Source: Alteromonas sp. IB21
GTDB lineage: Bacteria > Pseudomonadota > Gammaproteobacteria > Enterobacterales > Alteromonadaceae
NCBI RefSeq assembly: GCF_016405965.1
Contig: NZ_JAEFCD010000014.1
Location: 22,840 to 86,839, forward strand
Length of the DNA stretch: 64,000 nucleotides
Reading direction: 5' to 3'
The stretch's first letter is position 1; every line of letters starts with the position of its first letter. The position numbers and the translations under genes are program-made. Positions 10,241 to 20,256 of the stretch are shown one piece after another. The notes beneath the pieces are model-generated. The model worked only from the letters and a program-made list of their open reading frames with translations, had not been told where the DNA came from and ran no database searches.

Positions 10241-10723
10241 TTAATCTTTTTTATAATCGTCGTGACACGATTTACAGCTAGCGCCTATTTTTCCAATAGC
10301 ACCGCGATACGCACTTTCATCGCCCGCTTTAACTGCCGCTTGTAAGCCTTGTGCAGCAGTTTTAAGCGCCATCACTTTTGTCTCAACATCTGAGAAATTG
10401 TCCCAAATTTTATCTTTCGCACCGGTTTCAACGTCAAACTTACGTGTATCAACGGAAAGGTAATCACCCATCATATCAGCAAGCTGCTCTAGACGTACTG
10501 CGTTGGTTTCCATAACGCTTTCATCAAACGGAAGCGCGCCTTTTGCCATTCCACCAAGCGGGCCCATATTGCTGCGTACCAGCTGAAACACTGCTTGACG
10601 GTATTGTGTAGCCGCTTTAGCGTGTTTTTCTGAAGACGCCTCAGTTACATCAGCTGCTACTGACGTTGACACTACCACACCCGCCGTTGCCGCAGCGATA
10701 ATCGCTTTATTGAAAAATTTCAT
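10241..10723 (-). CDS. Periplasmic cytochrome c'
   Basis: A 160-residue precursor with a Sec signal peptide (about 1-24, cleaved near VAADV) and a C-terminal haem-attachment motif CKSCH at 150-154. This is the layout of cytochrome c' (PF01322), a four-helix-bundle protein whose five-coordinate haem binds NO and CO. The likely role is NO binding or protection, or electron transfer, in the periplasm. An AGGGA ribosome site precedes the ATG. Degenerate copies of the window's dispersed repeat lie upstream at 10907-11058, between this promoter and dnaJ. Confidence 0.9.
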   Translation of the reverse strand: MKFFNKAIIAAATAGVVVSTSVAADVTEASSEKHAKAATQYRQAVFQLVRSNMGPLGGMAKGALPFDESVMETNAVRLEQLADMMGDYLSVDTRKFDVETGAKDKIWDNFSDVETKVMALKTAAQGLQAAVKAGDESAYRGAIGKIGASCKSCHDDYKKD

Positions 10724-10906
10724 GCCTGTTCCCTTTGTTTGAGTTGGTTATATCTACAAAACACGTATGCAAATATCTAATCTTTTACTTATAAGTCTAT
10801 CGTGACGAATAGTTTATGTCTGCGCAAGAAATATATCGGTGAATTGTCTTACTGGAGAGATTAACTCCAGTCTAAGAAACGCAAAGAACACCTGTTAATA
10901 CCCAGC

Positions 10907-11058
10907 AAAGTACAGTTCTGGACAGGCACTTAACGCATGGAAGTACAGTTTCGAAAGTACAGTTCTGGGCGGGCACTTAACGCATGGAAGTACAGTTTCG
11001 GACAGCCACTCAGGGTTTTTCGCAAAGTACAGTTTCAGACAGTCACTCGGGGATTTCG
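10907..11058 (+). repeat. Tandem degenerate repeats: AAAGTACAG plus GGACAGNCACTTAA units
   Basis: Five head-to-tail units each begin with (A)AAGTACAGTT, at 10907, 10941, 10954, 10988 and 11024. Four continue into a version of the dispersed motif: GGACAGGCACTTAA (10920), GGGCGGGCACTTAA (10967), GGACAGCCACTC (11000) and AGACAGTCACTC (11037). The first two pairs form a 47-base tandem unit that includes CGCATGG. The rest of the 10724-11159 interval holds the cytochrome c' promoter region and the dnaJ terminator; no gene is seen. Confidence 0.85.
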
Positions 11059-11111
11059 TAACGTCATCCCTCTAGTACCTCTGATTTGCTGAAAAATTTG
11101 ATAGACACTAA

Positions 11112-11134
11112 AAAGCCCTCTGGATGAGGGCTTT
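11112..11134 (-). terminator. Intrinsic terminator of the grpE-dnaK-dnaJ unit
   Basis: On the minus strand AAAGCCCTC and GAGGGCTTT form a perfect nine-pair stem with a five-base loop, followed by further T residues. It lies about 25 bases past the dnaJ stop codon. Confidence 0.85.
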
Positions 11135-11159
11135 AAGATAGAACCAATGACATATCTAA

Positions 11160-12293
11160 TTAGTTAGTTAGGTCATCAAAGAACTTTTTGACACCGTCGA
11201 AGAATCCTTGCGCCTTCGGGCTGTGCTTGCTTGATGCTTTGCCCATAGACTCTTCAAGTTCTTGAAGTAGCTCTTTTTGACGTGCTGATAAGTTTACTGG
11301 TGTTTCCACCACAACTTTACACATCAGGTCGCCCATGGCGCCACTACGTACAGACTTAACGCCTTTGCCGCGCAAGCGGAACATCCTGCCTGTTTGCGTT
11401 TCTGCGCTAATTTTGAGTTTCACTTTGCCATCTAACGTTGGCACTTCTAGCTCGCCACCTAGTGCAGCCGTTGTAAAGCTTAGCGGCACTTCGCAGTATA
11501 GGTTGTTGCCGTCGCGCTTAAAGATTTCGTGTTCGCGCACATGAACCTGTACGTACAAGTCACCTGCCGGCGCACCATTTTCACCCGCTTCACCTTCACC
11601 AGATAAACGGATGCGATCGCCTGTGTCCACGCCAGCTGGGATCTTAACGTTAAGCGTTTTAGTTTTTTCTTTACGACCATGCCCATGACAGCTGTTACAT
11701 GGGTCTTCAATGATCTTGCCCTTACCCGAACAGGTTGGACAGGTTTGCTGTACGGCAAAGAAGCCTTGTCGCATTTGAACTTGGCCGTTGCCGTGACAGG
11801 TTGGACAGGTTTTAGGTGAAGAGCCTTTCTTCGCACCAGAGCCATCGCACACGTCACACTCAACCAAAGTCGGTACGCGAATATCTACGCTCTTACCGCG
11901 AACCGCTTCTTCAAGACTTAGTTCTAGGTTGTAGCGAAGATCTGAACCTTGGCGCGCGCGAGACTGACGTCCACCGCGGCCACCACCGCCAAAGATGTCG
12001 CCAAATACATCGCCAAAAATATCGCCGAAGTCGGCACCACCACCGAAGCCGCCACCACCGCGGTTTGGATCAACACCCGCGTGGCCGTATTGGTCGTATG
12101 CAGCACGCTTCTGCGAATCTGACAGAATTTCGTAGGCTTCCTGGATTTCTTTAAATTTATCTTCCAGGCCTTTATCGCCTTGCGTACGGTCAGGGTGATA
12201 CTTCATCGCAAGCTTTTTGTACGCTTTTTTAATTTCGCGTTCGCCTGCGCTTTTATCTACCCCGAGTACTTCGTAGTAGTCTCGTTTCGACAT
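11160..12293 (-). CDS. dnaJ: Chaperone protein DnaJ (Hsp40)
   Basis: Co-chaperone that delivers unfolded clients to DnaK and stimulates its ATPase. The J domain (about 5-70) has the HPD motif in KYHPDR. It is followed by a Gly/Phe-rich linker, four zinc-binding CxxCxGxG repeats ([32 protein letters not shown]) and the C-terminal substrate-binding domains. The ATG at 12293 gives 377 residues, matching E. coli; the frame stays open upstream but without homology. An AGGA lies rather far (about 12 bases) before the start. It is the last gene of the heat-shock cluster. Confidence 0.97.
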   Translation of the reverse strand: MSKRDYYEVLGVDKSAGEREIKKAYKKLAMKYHPDRTQGDKGLEDKFKEIQEAYEILSDSQKRAAYDQYGHAGVDPNRGGGGFGGGADFGDIFGDVFGDIFGGGGRGGRQSRARQGSDLRYNLELSLEEAVRGKSVDIRVPTLVECDVCDGSGAKKGSSPKTCPTCHGNGQVQMRQGFFAVQQTCPTCSGKGKIIEDPCNSCHGHGRKEKTKTLNVKIPAGVDTGDRIRLSGEGEAGENGAPAGDLYVQVHVREHEIFKRDGNNLYCEVPLSFTTAALGGELEVPTLDGKVKLKISAETQTGRMFRLRGKGVKSVRSGAMGDLMCKVVVETPVNLSARQKELLQELEESMGKASSKHSPKAQGFFDGVKKFFDDLTN

Positions 12294-12426
12294 ATCGTTT
12301 ACATATCCTACTTTTTTGTCGACAAGCTTGTAATGCTTATCGAATCTACATCTGACTGTTGTGAAAATAACCTGACTGACTGTTAAACAAGGCCAAGTCA
12401 CGTGCACCAAGTTATTTACACAACAA

Positions 12427-12455
12427 AGGCGCAACAAGAATATCCTGTTGCGCCT
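12427..12455. terminator. Perfect 10-bp hairpin between dnaK and dnaJ
   Basis: AGGCGCAACA and TGTTGCGCCT form a perfect ten-pair stem with a nine-base loop. On the coding strand only a short T-rich stretch follows. It could be a partial terminator or an RNA-processing/stability element that lowers dnaJ expression relative to dnaK. Confidence 0.6.
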
Positions 12456-12469
12456 GAACTGCTTACACA

Positions 12470-12487
12470 GCCCGGCGCGCCGGGCTA
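12470..12487. repeat. 18-base GC palindrome just after dnaK
   Basis: AGCCCGGCGCGCCGGGCT is a perfect palindrome 12 bases downstream of the dnaK stop, in tandem with the hairpin at 12427-12455. It is far more GC-rich than its surroundings. Its role is probably in transcript ends or mRNA stability. Confidence 0.6.
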
Positions 12488-12498
12488 ATCACAACAGT

Positions 12499-14424
12499 TT
12501 ATTTTTTATCGTCGTCTTTCACTTCTTCGAATTCAGCGTCAACAACGTCGTCGTCAGCTTTACCAGAAGCTTGCTGCTCAGCACCTTCTGCACCGCCAGC
12601 TGCTGCCTGTTGAGCTTGCGCCGCTTCCATCAGCTTGCTAGACGCTTGAATAAGTTCTTGCGTTTTCGCTTCGATTTCTGCTTTGTCTTCGCCTTTAACT
12701 GCAGTTTCAAGTGCTGAAAGGGCTTCTTCGATTGGCGCTTTGTCTTCTGCACTTAGTGCATCGCCAACTTCTTCAAGCTGTTTGCGTGTGGCGTGAACCA
12801 TACCATCAGCTTGGTTACGCGCTTGAATCAGCTCTTCAAACTTCTTATCAGCTTCTTTATTCGCTTCCGCGTCAGCTACCATTTTTTCTACTTCTTCATC
12901 GCTTAGGCCTGAAGAAGCTTTGATAGTGATCTTCTGCTCTTTACCTGTGTCTTTATCTTTCGCAGACACGTGTAAGATACCGTCAGCATCTAGATCGAAA
13001 GTTACTTCGATTTGCGGTACACCGCGCGCGGCTGGACGAATACCTTCAAGGTTGAACTGACCAAGAGACTTGTTGCCGCTTGACTGCTTACGCTCACCCT
13101 GGAGTACGTGTACTGTTACCGCTGACTGATTGTCTTCTGCTGTCGAGAAGGTTTGCGACTTCTTCGTTGGAATCGTCGTGTTCTTCTCGATTAGCGCAGT
13201 CATTACGCCACCCATTGTCTCGATACCTAGAGACAGAGGCGTAACATCTAGCAGTAGTACGTCTTTAACGTCACCAGAAAGTACACCGCCTTGAATTGCC
13301 GCACCGACTGCTACCGCTTCATCAGGGTTAACGTCTTTGCGTGGCTCTTTGCCGAAGAACTCAGTTACATACTTCTGTACAAGCGGCATACGCGTTTGAC
13401 CACCAACAAGGATGATATCGTTAATGTCGCCTACAGATAGGTCCGAATCGGCTAGCGCTTGCTTAAGCGGGTTAAGCGAGTTTTTCACTAGGTCTTCAAC
13501 CAAAGACTCAAGTTTTGCACGAGTTAGCTTAATCGCTAAGTGCTTAGGACCTGTTGCATCAGCCGTGATGTAAGGCAGGTTAACTTCTGTCTGTTGTGAA
13601 GAAGAAAGTTCAATCTTTGCTTTTTCACCGGCCTCTTTAAGACGCTGCATAGCAAGTGGGTCTTTACGAAGGTCGATGCCTTGATCTTTCTTAAATTCTT
13701 CAACCAAGTAATTGATAACACGGTTATCGAAGTCTTCACCACCAAGGTGTGTGTCACCATTAGTCGCTAGTACTTCAAACGTATGCTCGCCGTCTACTTC
13801 GTCAATTTCGATGATAGAGATATCAAACGTACCACCACCTAAGTCGTAAACCGCAACAACGTTGTCGCCTTGCTTTTTGTCCATGCCGTAGGCAAGAGCA
13901 GCAGCGGTTGGCTCGTTGATAATACGCTTAACTTCAAGACCCGCGATACGACCCGCGTCTTTTGTTGCTTGACGCTGAGAGTCGTTGAAGTAAGCAGGAA
14001 CAGTGATAACTGCACCAGTTACTTCTTCGCCAAGATAGTCTTCAGCGGTCTTTTTCATTTTCTTAAGTACTTCAGCAGAAATCTGCGGAGGCGCCATTTT
14101 CTCGCCTTTCGCTTCTACCCATGCATCACCGTTATCAGCACCTACGATTTTGAAAGGCATGATGTCGATGTCGCGCTGTACTTCTTTGTCTTGGAAGCGA
14201 CGACCAATTAGACGCTTAATTGCGAATAAAGTGTTGGTCGGGTTAGTTACCGCCTGACGCTTCGCTGATTGACCTACTAGTGTTTCACCATCGTTTGTAT
14301 AAGCGATGATTGAAGGTGTGGTACGATCGCCTTCCGCGTTTTCAATTACGCGAGGTTTGTCGCCGTCTAGAACTGCGACACATGAATTCGTTGTACCTAA
14401 GTCGATACCTATGATTCTACCCAT
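12499..14424 (-). CDS. dnaK: Chaperone protein DnaK (Hsp70)
   Basis: ATP-dependent chaperone. The nucleotide-binding domain shows [13 protein letters not shown] at the start, [24 protein letters not shown] and the [10 protein letters not shown] adenosine motif. The substrate-binding domain and helical lid follow, and the tail ends with an acidic EEVKDDDKK. At 641 residues it is full length. GGAGA precedes the ATG at a normal distance. It lies between grpE and dnaJ and is expected to be driven by the sigma-32 promoter upstream of grpE. Confidence 0.98.
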   Translation of the reverse strand: MGRIIGIDLGTTNSCVAVLDGDKPRVIENAEGDRTTPSIIAYTNDGETLVGQSAKRQAVTNPTNTLFAIKRLIGRRFQDKEVQRDIDIMPFKIVGADNGDAWVEAKGEKMAPPQISAEVLKKMKKTAEDYLGEEVTGAVITVPAYFNDSQRQATKDAGRIAGLEVKRIINEPTAAALAYGMDKKQGDNVVAVYDLGGGTFDISIIEIDEVDGEHTFEVLATNGDTHLGGEDFDNRVINYLVEEFKKDQGIDLRKDPLAMQRLKEAGEKAKIELSSSQQTEVNLPYITADATGPKHLAIKLTRAKLESLVEDLVKNSLNPLKQALADSDLSVGDINDIILVGGQTRMPLVQKYVTEFFGKEPRKDVNPDEAVAVGAAIQGGVLSGDVKDVLLLDVTPLSLGIETMGGVMTALIEKNTTIPTKKSQTFSTAEDNQSAVTVHVLQGERKQSSGNKSLGQFNLEGIRPAARGVPQIEVTFDLDADGILHVSAKDKDTGKEQKITIKASSGLSDEEVEKMVADAEANKEADKKFEELIQARNQADGMVHATRKQLEEVGDALSAEDKAPIEEALSALETAVKGEDKAEIEAKTQELIQASSKLMEAAQAQQAAAGGAEGAEQQASGKADDDVVDAEFEEVKDDDKK

Positions 14425-14491
14425 TTCGTGTCTCCGAATGATTTTCTTAATACTGTACTTTTAGTGGGGTTATTCCCCGCCTTTTCAATAG

Positions 14492-14513
14492 ATGCCAGTA
14501 AAAAAACTGGCAT
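14492..14513. repeat. Hairpin between grpE and dnaK
   Basis: ATGCCAGT and ACTGGCAT form an eight-pair stem around a six-A loop (six U in the grpE-dnaK transcript). A smaller GGGG/CCCC stem lies at 14466-14478. There is no U-tract on the coding strand, so this is more likely an mRNA-processing or stability element than a terminator. Confidence 0.5.
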
Positions 14514-14541
14514 TTTTGTGTGTTCGTCGCAAAAAAGCGTA

Positions 14542-15165
14542 TTAAGCTTGCGTATCCACACCACCGCTTGGTGCACGTGATACCATTACCATGGCAGGAC
14601 GTAACAAACGGCCATTAATTTGATAACCTTTCTGCATAACCGCCATTACAGTATTCGGCTCGTGGTCTGCACTTTCTTGCATCGACATGGCCTGATGCAA
14701 ATCAGGGTTAAAGGTTTCGCCCTGCGGATCAATAAGGCTTAATCCAAATTTCTCAATAGTGCTTAAGAAAGTTTTGTGGGTCATTTCCACACCTTCTAAC
14801 AGCGGCTTCACAGCGTCATTGTCACTATCGGTCATTTCGATAGCGCGCTCTAAGTTATCGATAACCGGTAGCAATTCGCCAGCAAAACGTTCAAGAGCAA
14901 ATTTACGTGCTTTTTCTACTTCACCTTCAGCGCGACGACGTGCGTTATCAGCATCTGCACGCGCACGAAGCACACCATCCTGCTGTTCTTTAATCGTTGC
15001 TTGCGCTTCAGAAAGGGCCGTTTCTAGTTCGTAAATGCGCTGTGCATTTTCGTCTAGCTCTACACCTTCAGATTCTGTCGCTTCAACCTGCGCTTCATCT
15101 GCGTTTACTACAGTTTCATCTACTGTATTTTCTTGCTCTGCCTGCACGTCGCGATTATCGCTCAT
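14542..15165 (-). CDS. grpE: Nucleotide exchange factor GrpE
   Basis: Releases ADP from DnaK. The N-terminus is acidic and poorly conserved ([15 protein letters not shown]). A long coiled-coil helix follows (about 45-100), then the conserved C-terminal beta domain ending in [13 protein letters not shown]. The ATG at 15165 has an ideal GGAGG site; a TTG four codons earlier is in frame but lies inside that site. The product is 207 residues. It is first in the grpE-dnaK-dnaJ cluster. Confidence 0.96.
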   Translation of the reverse strand: MSDNRDVQAEQENTVDETVVNADEAQVEATESEGVELDENAQRIYELETALSEAQATIKEQQDGVLRARADADNARRRAEGEVEKARKFALERFAGELLPVIDNLERAIEMTDSDNDAVKPLLEGVEMTHKTFLSTIEKFGLSLIDPQGETFNPDLHQAMSMQESADHEPNTVMAVMQKGYQINGRLLRPAMVMVSRAPSGGVDTQA

Positions 15166-15246
15166 GCCTACCTCCAAACGTTTTTCTCAATTAGGTGGTG
15201 CCCAATAACACGTAAATTATTGGGAATAACTTCGTTGCGCTTAGTT

Positions 15247-15274
15247 ATGGGGCTAGTTTTAAGGTGATCAAGGG
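15247..15274 (-). promoter_or_regulatory. Sigma-32 heat-shock promoter of grpE-dnaK-dnaJ
   Basis: On the minus strand CCCTTGATC is followed 13 bases later by CCCCATAA. This matches the E. coli RpoH consensus (CTTGAAA, 13-15 bases, CCCCATNT) closely and sits about 80 bases before the grpE start, exactly where one is expected. The remainder of 15166-15465 is AT-rich DNA shared with the promoter of the divergent kinase gene. Confidence 0.8.
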
Positions 15275-15465
15275 TATCCACACATTTTTTGTGGATGATT
15301 TTTTAAAATCTTTGAAAGTGACGCTTTAGGTCTAGTAAATCGTGATTCATAAATGAAGATGTGACGCCTGTAAATTCCATGTTAATGTAAACATAAAAAA
15401 ACGCGCTTTATCGCACGATAATAAATGCGTGCAGCTACACGGACTATCTATTACACGGAATACCT

Positions 15466-18400
15466 ATGCTAAGTATCTGGACGGTTGGCACTATTGTCGG
15501 TTTCTACCTTCTCGCACTTTTCGCTTTAGCATTTTGGGGCGACAGGCATTTACGCGATAATCGACAGCACCCTGTGCTTTATAGCCTAGGACTTGGCGTA
15601 CACTGTACATCTTGGGCTTTTTTCGGCACCACGTCGCAGGCTGCCCAATATGGCTGGGCAGTTATTCCCACCTATTTAGGCATTATGCTCACCATGGCAT
15701 TTGCCTTTCCTGTAGTGCTTCATATAAGTCGATTATGCCAGCAGCACAACATTAGTTCGCTAGCAGACCTCATCTCACTCAAGTACCAACACTCTCATCT
15801 AATCGCCGCACTTATCACGTTGCTATGCTTTTTTGGCGTTGTGCCCTATATAGCATTGCAGTTAGACGCCATTACGAAATCGATAAATTTGCTTACCGCA
15901 GAGCCACAATCAAGCACACCTTGGTTGAGTATTTACGTAGCAAGTTTACTGGCCATATTTGCCATAACTTTTGGTACGCGTACGCTAAACTTGACGGAAA
16001 AGCATCCTGGATTACTTCTAACCATTGCTTTCGAGTCGGTGATAAAGCTTGTGGCGCTTTTGGCAGTAGGCGTTTTTGTTTGCTTCTTTTTATTCGATGG
16101 CGTCTTAGATTTAGTTTCTAACGCCTCGTCAAATGACAGTGCCAGGGAGGTCATTTACGCTGATAGCGCACCCTGGGTTTATGCATCACATGTAGTTCTT
16201 GGCGTTTGTTCCATGTTCGTACTACCTAGGCAGTTTCATATGAATTTTGTCGAGCAAAACGGTGAGAGCGAACTTCGTACTGCAAGGTGGTTGTTCCCAC
16301 TCTATCTACTCGGTATGACGTTGTTTGTTATCCCCATCGCCCTTGCCGGCAAAATGCTGCTTCCATCAACAACAAGTTCAGATGCCTACGTACTTGCCCT
16401 GCCCCTATCGACCGACAACATTGCTCTTTCCGGCTTTGCTTTTATTGGGGGGTTATCGGCTACCACCAGCATGGTAATTGTAGCTACTTTAGCCCTCGGG
16501 ATCATGATTTCCAATAATGTGGTCACGCCACTTTGGCTAAAAGCGCGACTGAAAACGTCACCTAACCGCTCTATGGAGCCGAGCAACATTCTTTCAATCC
16601 GGCGGCTTACCGTTTTAATCGTACTTAGCATTGCACTGTGGTATCACTTAAATATTAGCCAAGCTGCGCCTTTGGTAAAAAGCGGCGTTATCGCCATTGC
16701 TTTATTGGGGCAATGTATGCCTGCACTTATGTTTGGTATTTACTGGCAACGGAGTACGAAAGCTGCAGCTATTTGCGCATTGCTAGTAGGCTTTATTTGT
16801 TGGGCTGTATTTCTGCTCTACCCCAGTTTAATGTCTAGCTACTATTTTGACCCAGTACCTACTGACCAAGCTTTAGGCCTGGGATTTGCTTATTCATTAA
16901 TGGCCAACTGCATAACCTTTATTGCAGTAGCGCTGATCACATCAAAACGTGGCGCTAACGAGAATAATGTAGAAACACCACATGACGGTGCTCCTCATCT
17001 ACTCGTAAAAGTCCGTGATTTAATAGCGCTTACAGAGCGTGTTCTTGATACCAGTACTCACAGTCAACTTGTGCAGCAGCTTTCTGTGGATGTTAACCGC
17101 GCCGCAAGCAGCGGATATGCCAGTCAGGCTCTTATTGACAGAGTGAACAAACTGCTTGCCGCCCAAGTGGGAGCACCGAGTGCGCGAATTTTATTGGGCG
17201 CGATTGCTGATACCGGCAGTGATAGCTTGCCTGAACTGGTTGATTGGGTAGAAGAAGCGTCCCAATCATTTCAATTCAATCACGAGGTACTGCAATCATC
17301 GGTACAAAATATTGAACAGGGAATCAGTGTACTTGATGACAAGCTGCAATTACTGGCATGGAATGATAGATACGTAGAGCTTTTTGCTTACCCTAAAGGC
17401 TTTTTAAAAGCAGGTATGCCGATTACCGATATACTGAGTTACAACGCAAATCGGGGCTTGTTTAACCCTTCATCTATTGATAAACGGGTGAGCTATATGC
17501 GTGAGGGTACCCGCCACAAGCATATCCGCAAACAGCCTGACGGAAAAGTGATAGAAGTTAACGGCGCGCCGCTTCCAGGCGGCGGCTACGTAACCACGTA
17601 TAGCGATATTACCGAATACATGGCAATACAAAAAGCACTAGAAAGCGCAAAAGAAGACTTAGAAGAAAGGGTTGCGCTACGCACTGCCGAATTAGAGGAC
17701 GCAAAACGCCAAGCTGATAAAGCTAATGAGAGTAAAACCAAATTTTTGGCAGCCGCCGGGCACGACCTCATGCAGCCCTTCAATGCCGCGACACTGTTTG
17801 CCAGTATGCTAAGTAAAAAAACACAGGGCAGCGAGCTGGCTGTGCTATCAGAGGGCGTCGTAAATTCGCTGGATAATGCGCAAAGTTTGCTTTCGATGCT
17901 GCTTGATATTACCAAGTTAGATGCTGGCGTATTAACACCACAAAAGTCCATATTCCCTATCGACGACATGCTGTCTTCGTTAGTCCAAGAGTTTAGCGTT
18001 ATTGCTAATCAAAAAAGTGTTGCGCTCAGGTATGTTAAAAGCGACGTGTATGTGTACTCAGATAAAACTTTGCTGCGTCGAGTAATGCAAAACTTGCTGT
18101 CTAATGCTGTACGGTATACAACGAAGGGCTCTATTTTAGTTGGGGTCAGGCGCAGTGACGTTGAGGATACAAAACAAGCAATAAGGCTTTGCGTTTACGA
18201 TACGGGTTCAGGGATCGCTGAGCATCATCAGCAAGAGATTTTCAGTGAGTTTCACCAACTCGATAGCAATAATAAAGGTGAAGGGCTCGGGTTAGGCCTC
18301 ACCATTGTCGATAAGATATGCAGATTGCTAGAACATGAAGTGGCGCTTTTATCATCGCCAGATAAAGGTAGTTGTTTTAGCGTTACTGTGCCTAGAGCGC

Positions 18401-19017
18401 ATCAACCCCAGAAGAACCCATTTCCCTGTGAAGCGCTAACGCCTGGTCTGCGTAACTTTTCGATTAATGCTAAAAACCATGACTCAGCAAGTAGCACTGT
18501 GGATGATACGCACGTAGTTTCTGGTGCAGAAAATGAGGAAAGTAGCCTAACGGACATTAAAGCTAAAACGATAGACGCGCACCCGCGCGTTGATCGTACG
18601 GGCCTAGTTCAGCCATATTCTTTTAGTACCGAGAAAAGAAGTTCTGAACTATTTTTAGCTGACACCCACTTTCTCCTCGTTGAAAATGATGAGCAAGTAG
18701 CAAATGCAATGTGCGCACTCCTCAAGGATTGGGGAGCAAGAACAACATTAATCACTTGCAGAAAAGATGTTTTGAGCCTTTCAGAAAAACACTATGACGC
18801 GCTTATTGCCGACTATCATCTGAACTTTGGGGAAACCGGTTTTGATGTGGCAACATCACTGTCTCGCGCCGAAGTGAGCTTTGCGTTGAAGGTATTGGTT
18901 ACTGCAAATAGAAGTAACGAAATAAGAGAAGAAGCAACAGCACATCAATTTAACTATCTGCCTAAACCTTTAAAGCCAGCGGCACTGAAGCGACTACTAA
19001 AACAGTCTCTTACTTGA
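15466..19017 (+). CDS. crbS: Sodium:solute symporter / hybrid histidine kinase fusion, CrbS-like
   Basis: A 1183-residue membrane sensor. Residues about 1-500 form a sodium/solute symporter (SSS, SLC5-like) domain of about 13 helices. A PAS domain (about 610-720, QGISVLDDKLQLLAWNDRY) follows, then a coiled coil, a HisKA domain with phospho-accepting His766 in AAGHDLMQPF, an ATPase domain (NLLSNAVRYT, DTGSGI, GLGLGLTIV) and a C-terminal receiver domain with Asp1116 in LIADYHL. The architecture matches CrbS, which with the LuxR-type regulator CrbR controls acetyl-CoA synthetase and the acetate switch in Vibrio and Pseudomonas. A CrbR-like regulator is encoded at 20257-20925. The symbol is assigned by architecture and neighbourhood; the sensed ligand is unknown. 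Confidence 0.8.
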   Translation: MLSIWTVGTIVGFYLLALFALAFWGDRHLRDNRQHPVLYSLGLGVHCTSWAFFGTTSQAAQYGWAVIPTYLGIMLTMAFAFPVVLHISRLCQQHNISSLADLISLKYQHSHLIAALITLLCFFGVVPYIALQLDAITKSINLLTAEPQSSTPWLSIYVASLLAIFAITFGTRTLNLTEKHPGLLLTIAFESVIKLVALLAVGVFVCFFLFDGVLDLVSNASSNDSAREVIYADSAPWVYASHVVLGVCSMFVLPRQFHMNFVEQNGESELRTARWLFPLYLLGMTLFVIPIALAGKMLLPSTTSSDAYVLALPLSTDNIALSGFAFIGGLSATTSMVIVATLALGIMISNNVVTPLWLKARLKTSPNRSMEPSNILSIRRLTVLIVLSIALWYHLNISQAAPLVKSGVIAIALLGQCMPALMFGIYWQRSTKAAAICALLVGFICWAVFLLYPSLMSSYYFDPVPTDQALGLGFAYSLMANCITFIAVALITSKRGANENNVETPHDGAPHLLVKVRDLIALTERVLDTSTHSQLVQQLSVDVNRAASSGYASQALIDRVNKLLAAQVGAPSARILLGAIADTGSDSLPELVDWVEEASQSFQFNHEVLQSSVQNIEQGISVLDDKLQLLAWNDRYVELFAYPKGFLKAGMPITDILSYNANRGLFNPSSIDKRVSYMREGTRHKHIRKQPDGKVIEVNGAPLPGGGYVTTYSDITEYMAIQKALESAKEDLEERVALRTAELEDAKRQADKANESKTKFLAAAGHDLMQPFNAATLFASMLSKKTQGSELAVLSEGVVNSLDNAQSLLSMLLDITKLDAGVLTPQKSIFPIDDMLSSLVQEFSVIANQKSVALRYVKSDVYVYSDKTLLRRVMQNLLSNAVRYTTKGSILVGVRRSDVEDTKQAIRLCVYDTGSGIAEHHQQEIFSEFHQLDSNNKGEGLGLGLTIVDKICRLLEHEVALLSSPDKGSCFSVTVPRAHQPQKNPFPCEALTPGLRNFSINAKNHDSASSTVDDTHVVSGAENEESSLTDIKAKTIDAHPRVDRTGLVQPYSFSTEKRSSELFLADTHFLLVENDEQVANAMCALLKDWGARTTLITCRKDVLSLSEKHYDALIADYHLNFGETGFDVATSLSRAEVSFALKVLVTANRSNEIREEATAHQFNYLPKPLKPAALKRLLKQSLT

Positions 19018-19076
19018 AGCACTGGTAAATTATCGGGCTAAAAACGCAGGGCGATGAGGTTGATTATGACTAAAAA

Positions 19077-19144
19077 CACTGGCTATTCAATAATCGGATC
19101 TACTAATCTTTTTCGTCTGTCGTAGTTTTCTTAAATAGCCAGTG
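19077..19144. terminator. 11-bp inverted repeat between convergent genes
   Basis: CACTGGCTATT and AATAGCCAGTG are perfect inverted copies separated by 46 bases, spanning the gap between the kinase stop and the leftward protease stop. It may serve as a bidirectional terminator with a large loop, or be the remains of a small repeat element. No flanking target duplication is evident. Confidence 0.45.
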
Positions 19145-19156
19145 GCTTGTATTTAG

Positions 19157-20050
19157 TTATTGAGGCAAATCAATGTGAAGTTTTCCGTAGCGATAATCCA
19201 ACGTCACAATAAAATCTTTTAGCAGGTCATAACCAATTAGCCCAACCACTCGCTTGCCACCGATTCGACTGCCCGTTCTCTCGTACTGACTTTCTAAGTT
19301 AGTGGTTTGCCCTTCTGCGGGAAAGCTTACTTTAACGTCACTAATTTCAAACGGTCCAAATTTTACCACATCAGACGTAGCAAATTCGTTCACGCCTGAG
19401 CTATTTGCACCAAATGATGTACTCGCGCCCTCTACTTTTTCAACTAATCCCGCTTTTGACGCAGCGCGACGGTCAATAAGGATTGTCCCAGCGTTACCTG
19501 TATCTATCAGAAGCCATAGGGATACACCGTTAATTTCCACTTGTGCGATGGGCATACCTGACCCTTTTTGTGTGGTTGCAGGCACGTTTGCTACCTCACT
19601 CATATCGACCGAATCTCGGGTCACAAGGCGAATTTTTCTTTGCGGGTAGTCTAATTGAACAACGAAACTATTGAAAAAGCCGGCCCCTAGCAGTAAACCG
19701 TTTGAATGATGACCAAGGTTTGTTTCCACTAATGAATCTAACTCAAAAGTAGTACCAAAAATTTCGACATCGACATTGTTATAGGCTGTTCTTTTTTCAA
19801 CGCCGTAGACACCTTTTACATTTACAGGCCGGCCTTTATGTAAGTCTAAATTGTGCTTTCCAATAAACGCGCGATTAATGCTATTTATTTGTGCACCAGA
19901 ATCCAGCATTACCCGCGATTCTATACCCTCAATGGTAATCGGAAGAAATACATGGCCGTTGTCTAACGTAAAATCAGTCCATTGCGTAACTGCACTGACT
20001 GCTTTGTGAGAAGTAACAAGAAAAGTAATAAAGAATAGAAAATGCTTCAT
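19157..20050 (-). CDS. Exported two-domain retropepsin-like aspartyl protease
   Basis: A 297-residue protein with a signal peptide (about 1-20). It carries two copies of the aspartyl protease fold: the first has LDSGAQ with Asp50, the second has IDTGNAG with Asp183. Each copy is followed by hydrophobic motifs of the Asp_protease_2 type (GLLLGAGFFNSF and RVVGLIGYDLL). Two catalytic aspartates in one chain suggest a pepsin-like monomer instead of the usual dimer of single retropepsin domains. It is expected in the periplasm. It sits between the CrbS-like kinase and its probable regulator, but no specific substrate can be inferred. Confidence 0.8.
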   Translation of the reverse strand: MKHFLFFITFLVTSHKAVSAVTQWTDFTLDNGHVFLPITIEGIESRVMLDSGAQINSINRAFIGKHNLDLHKGRPVNVKGVYGVEKRTAYNNVDVEIFGTTFELDSLVETNLGHHSNGLLLGAGFFNSFVVQLDYPQRKIRLVTRDSVDMSEVANVPATTQKGSGMPIAQVEINGVSLWLLIDTGNAGTILIDRRAASKAGLVEKVEGASTSFGANSSGVNEFATSDVVKFGPFEISDVKVSFPAEGQTTNLESQYERTGSRIGGKRVVGLIGYDLLKDFIVTLDYRYGKLHIDLPQ

Positions 20051-20256
20051 AATATCCCTTTGTATTTTTTATTTTAATCCTTCGTTACTACGTTATCACA
20101 GGAAGAAGAAGAGATCGATCTTACGCTGTCCATCTCTAAATTTTGAGGTTCACCTTGAAAAAGGTTCTCAAAAGTAAGCTTAGCTACACCGTTTGTAGTG
20201 TATTCAGGTAATAACTCATTTTACCTAAGCTTTAACTATCTGAAACCAATACACTG

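Noticed and set aside
10907..11058. CRISPR array
   Set aside because: Units are directly abutting and degenerate with no unique equal-length spacers, and no cas genes are present.
12448..12717. Open frames antisense to dnaK and dnaJ
   Set aside because: Codon-bias shadows of strongly expressed genes; no ribosome sites or homology.
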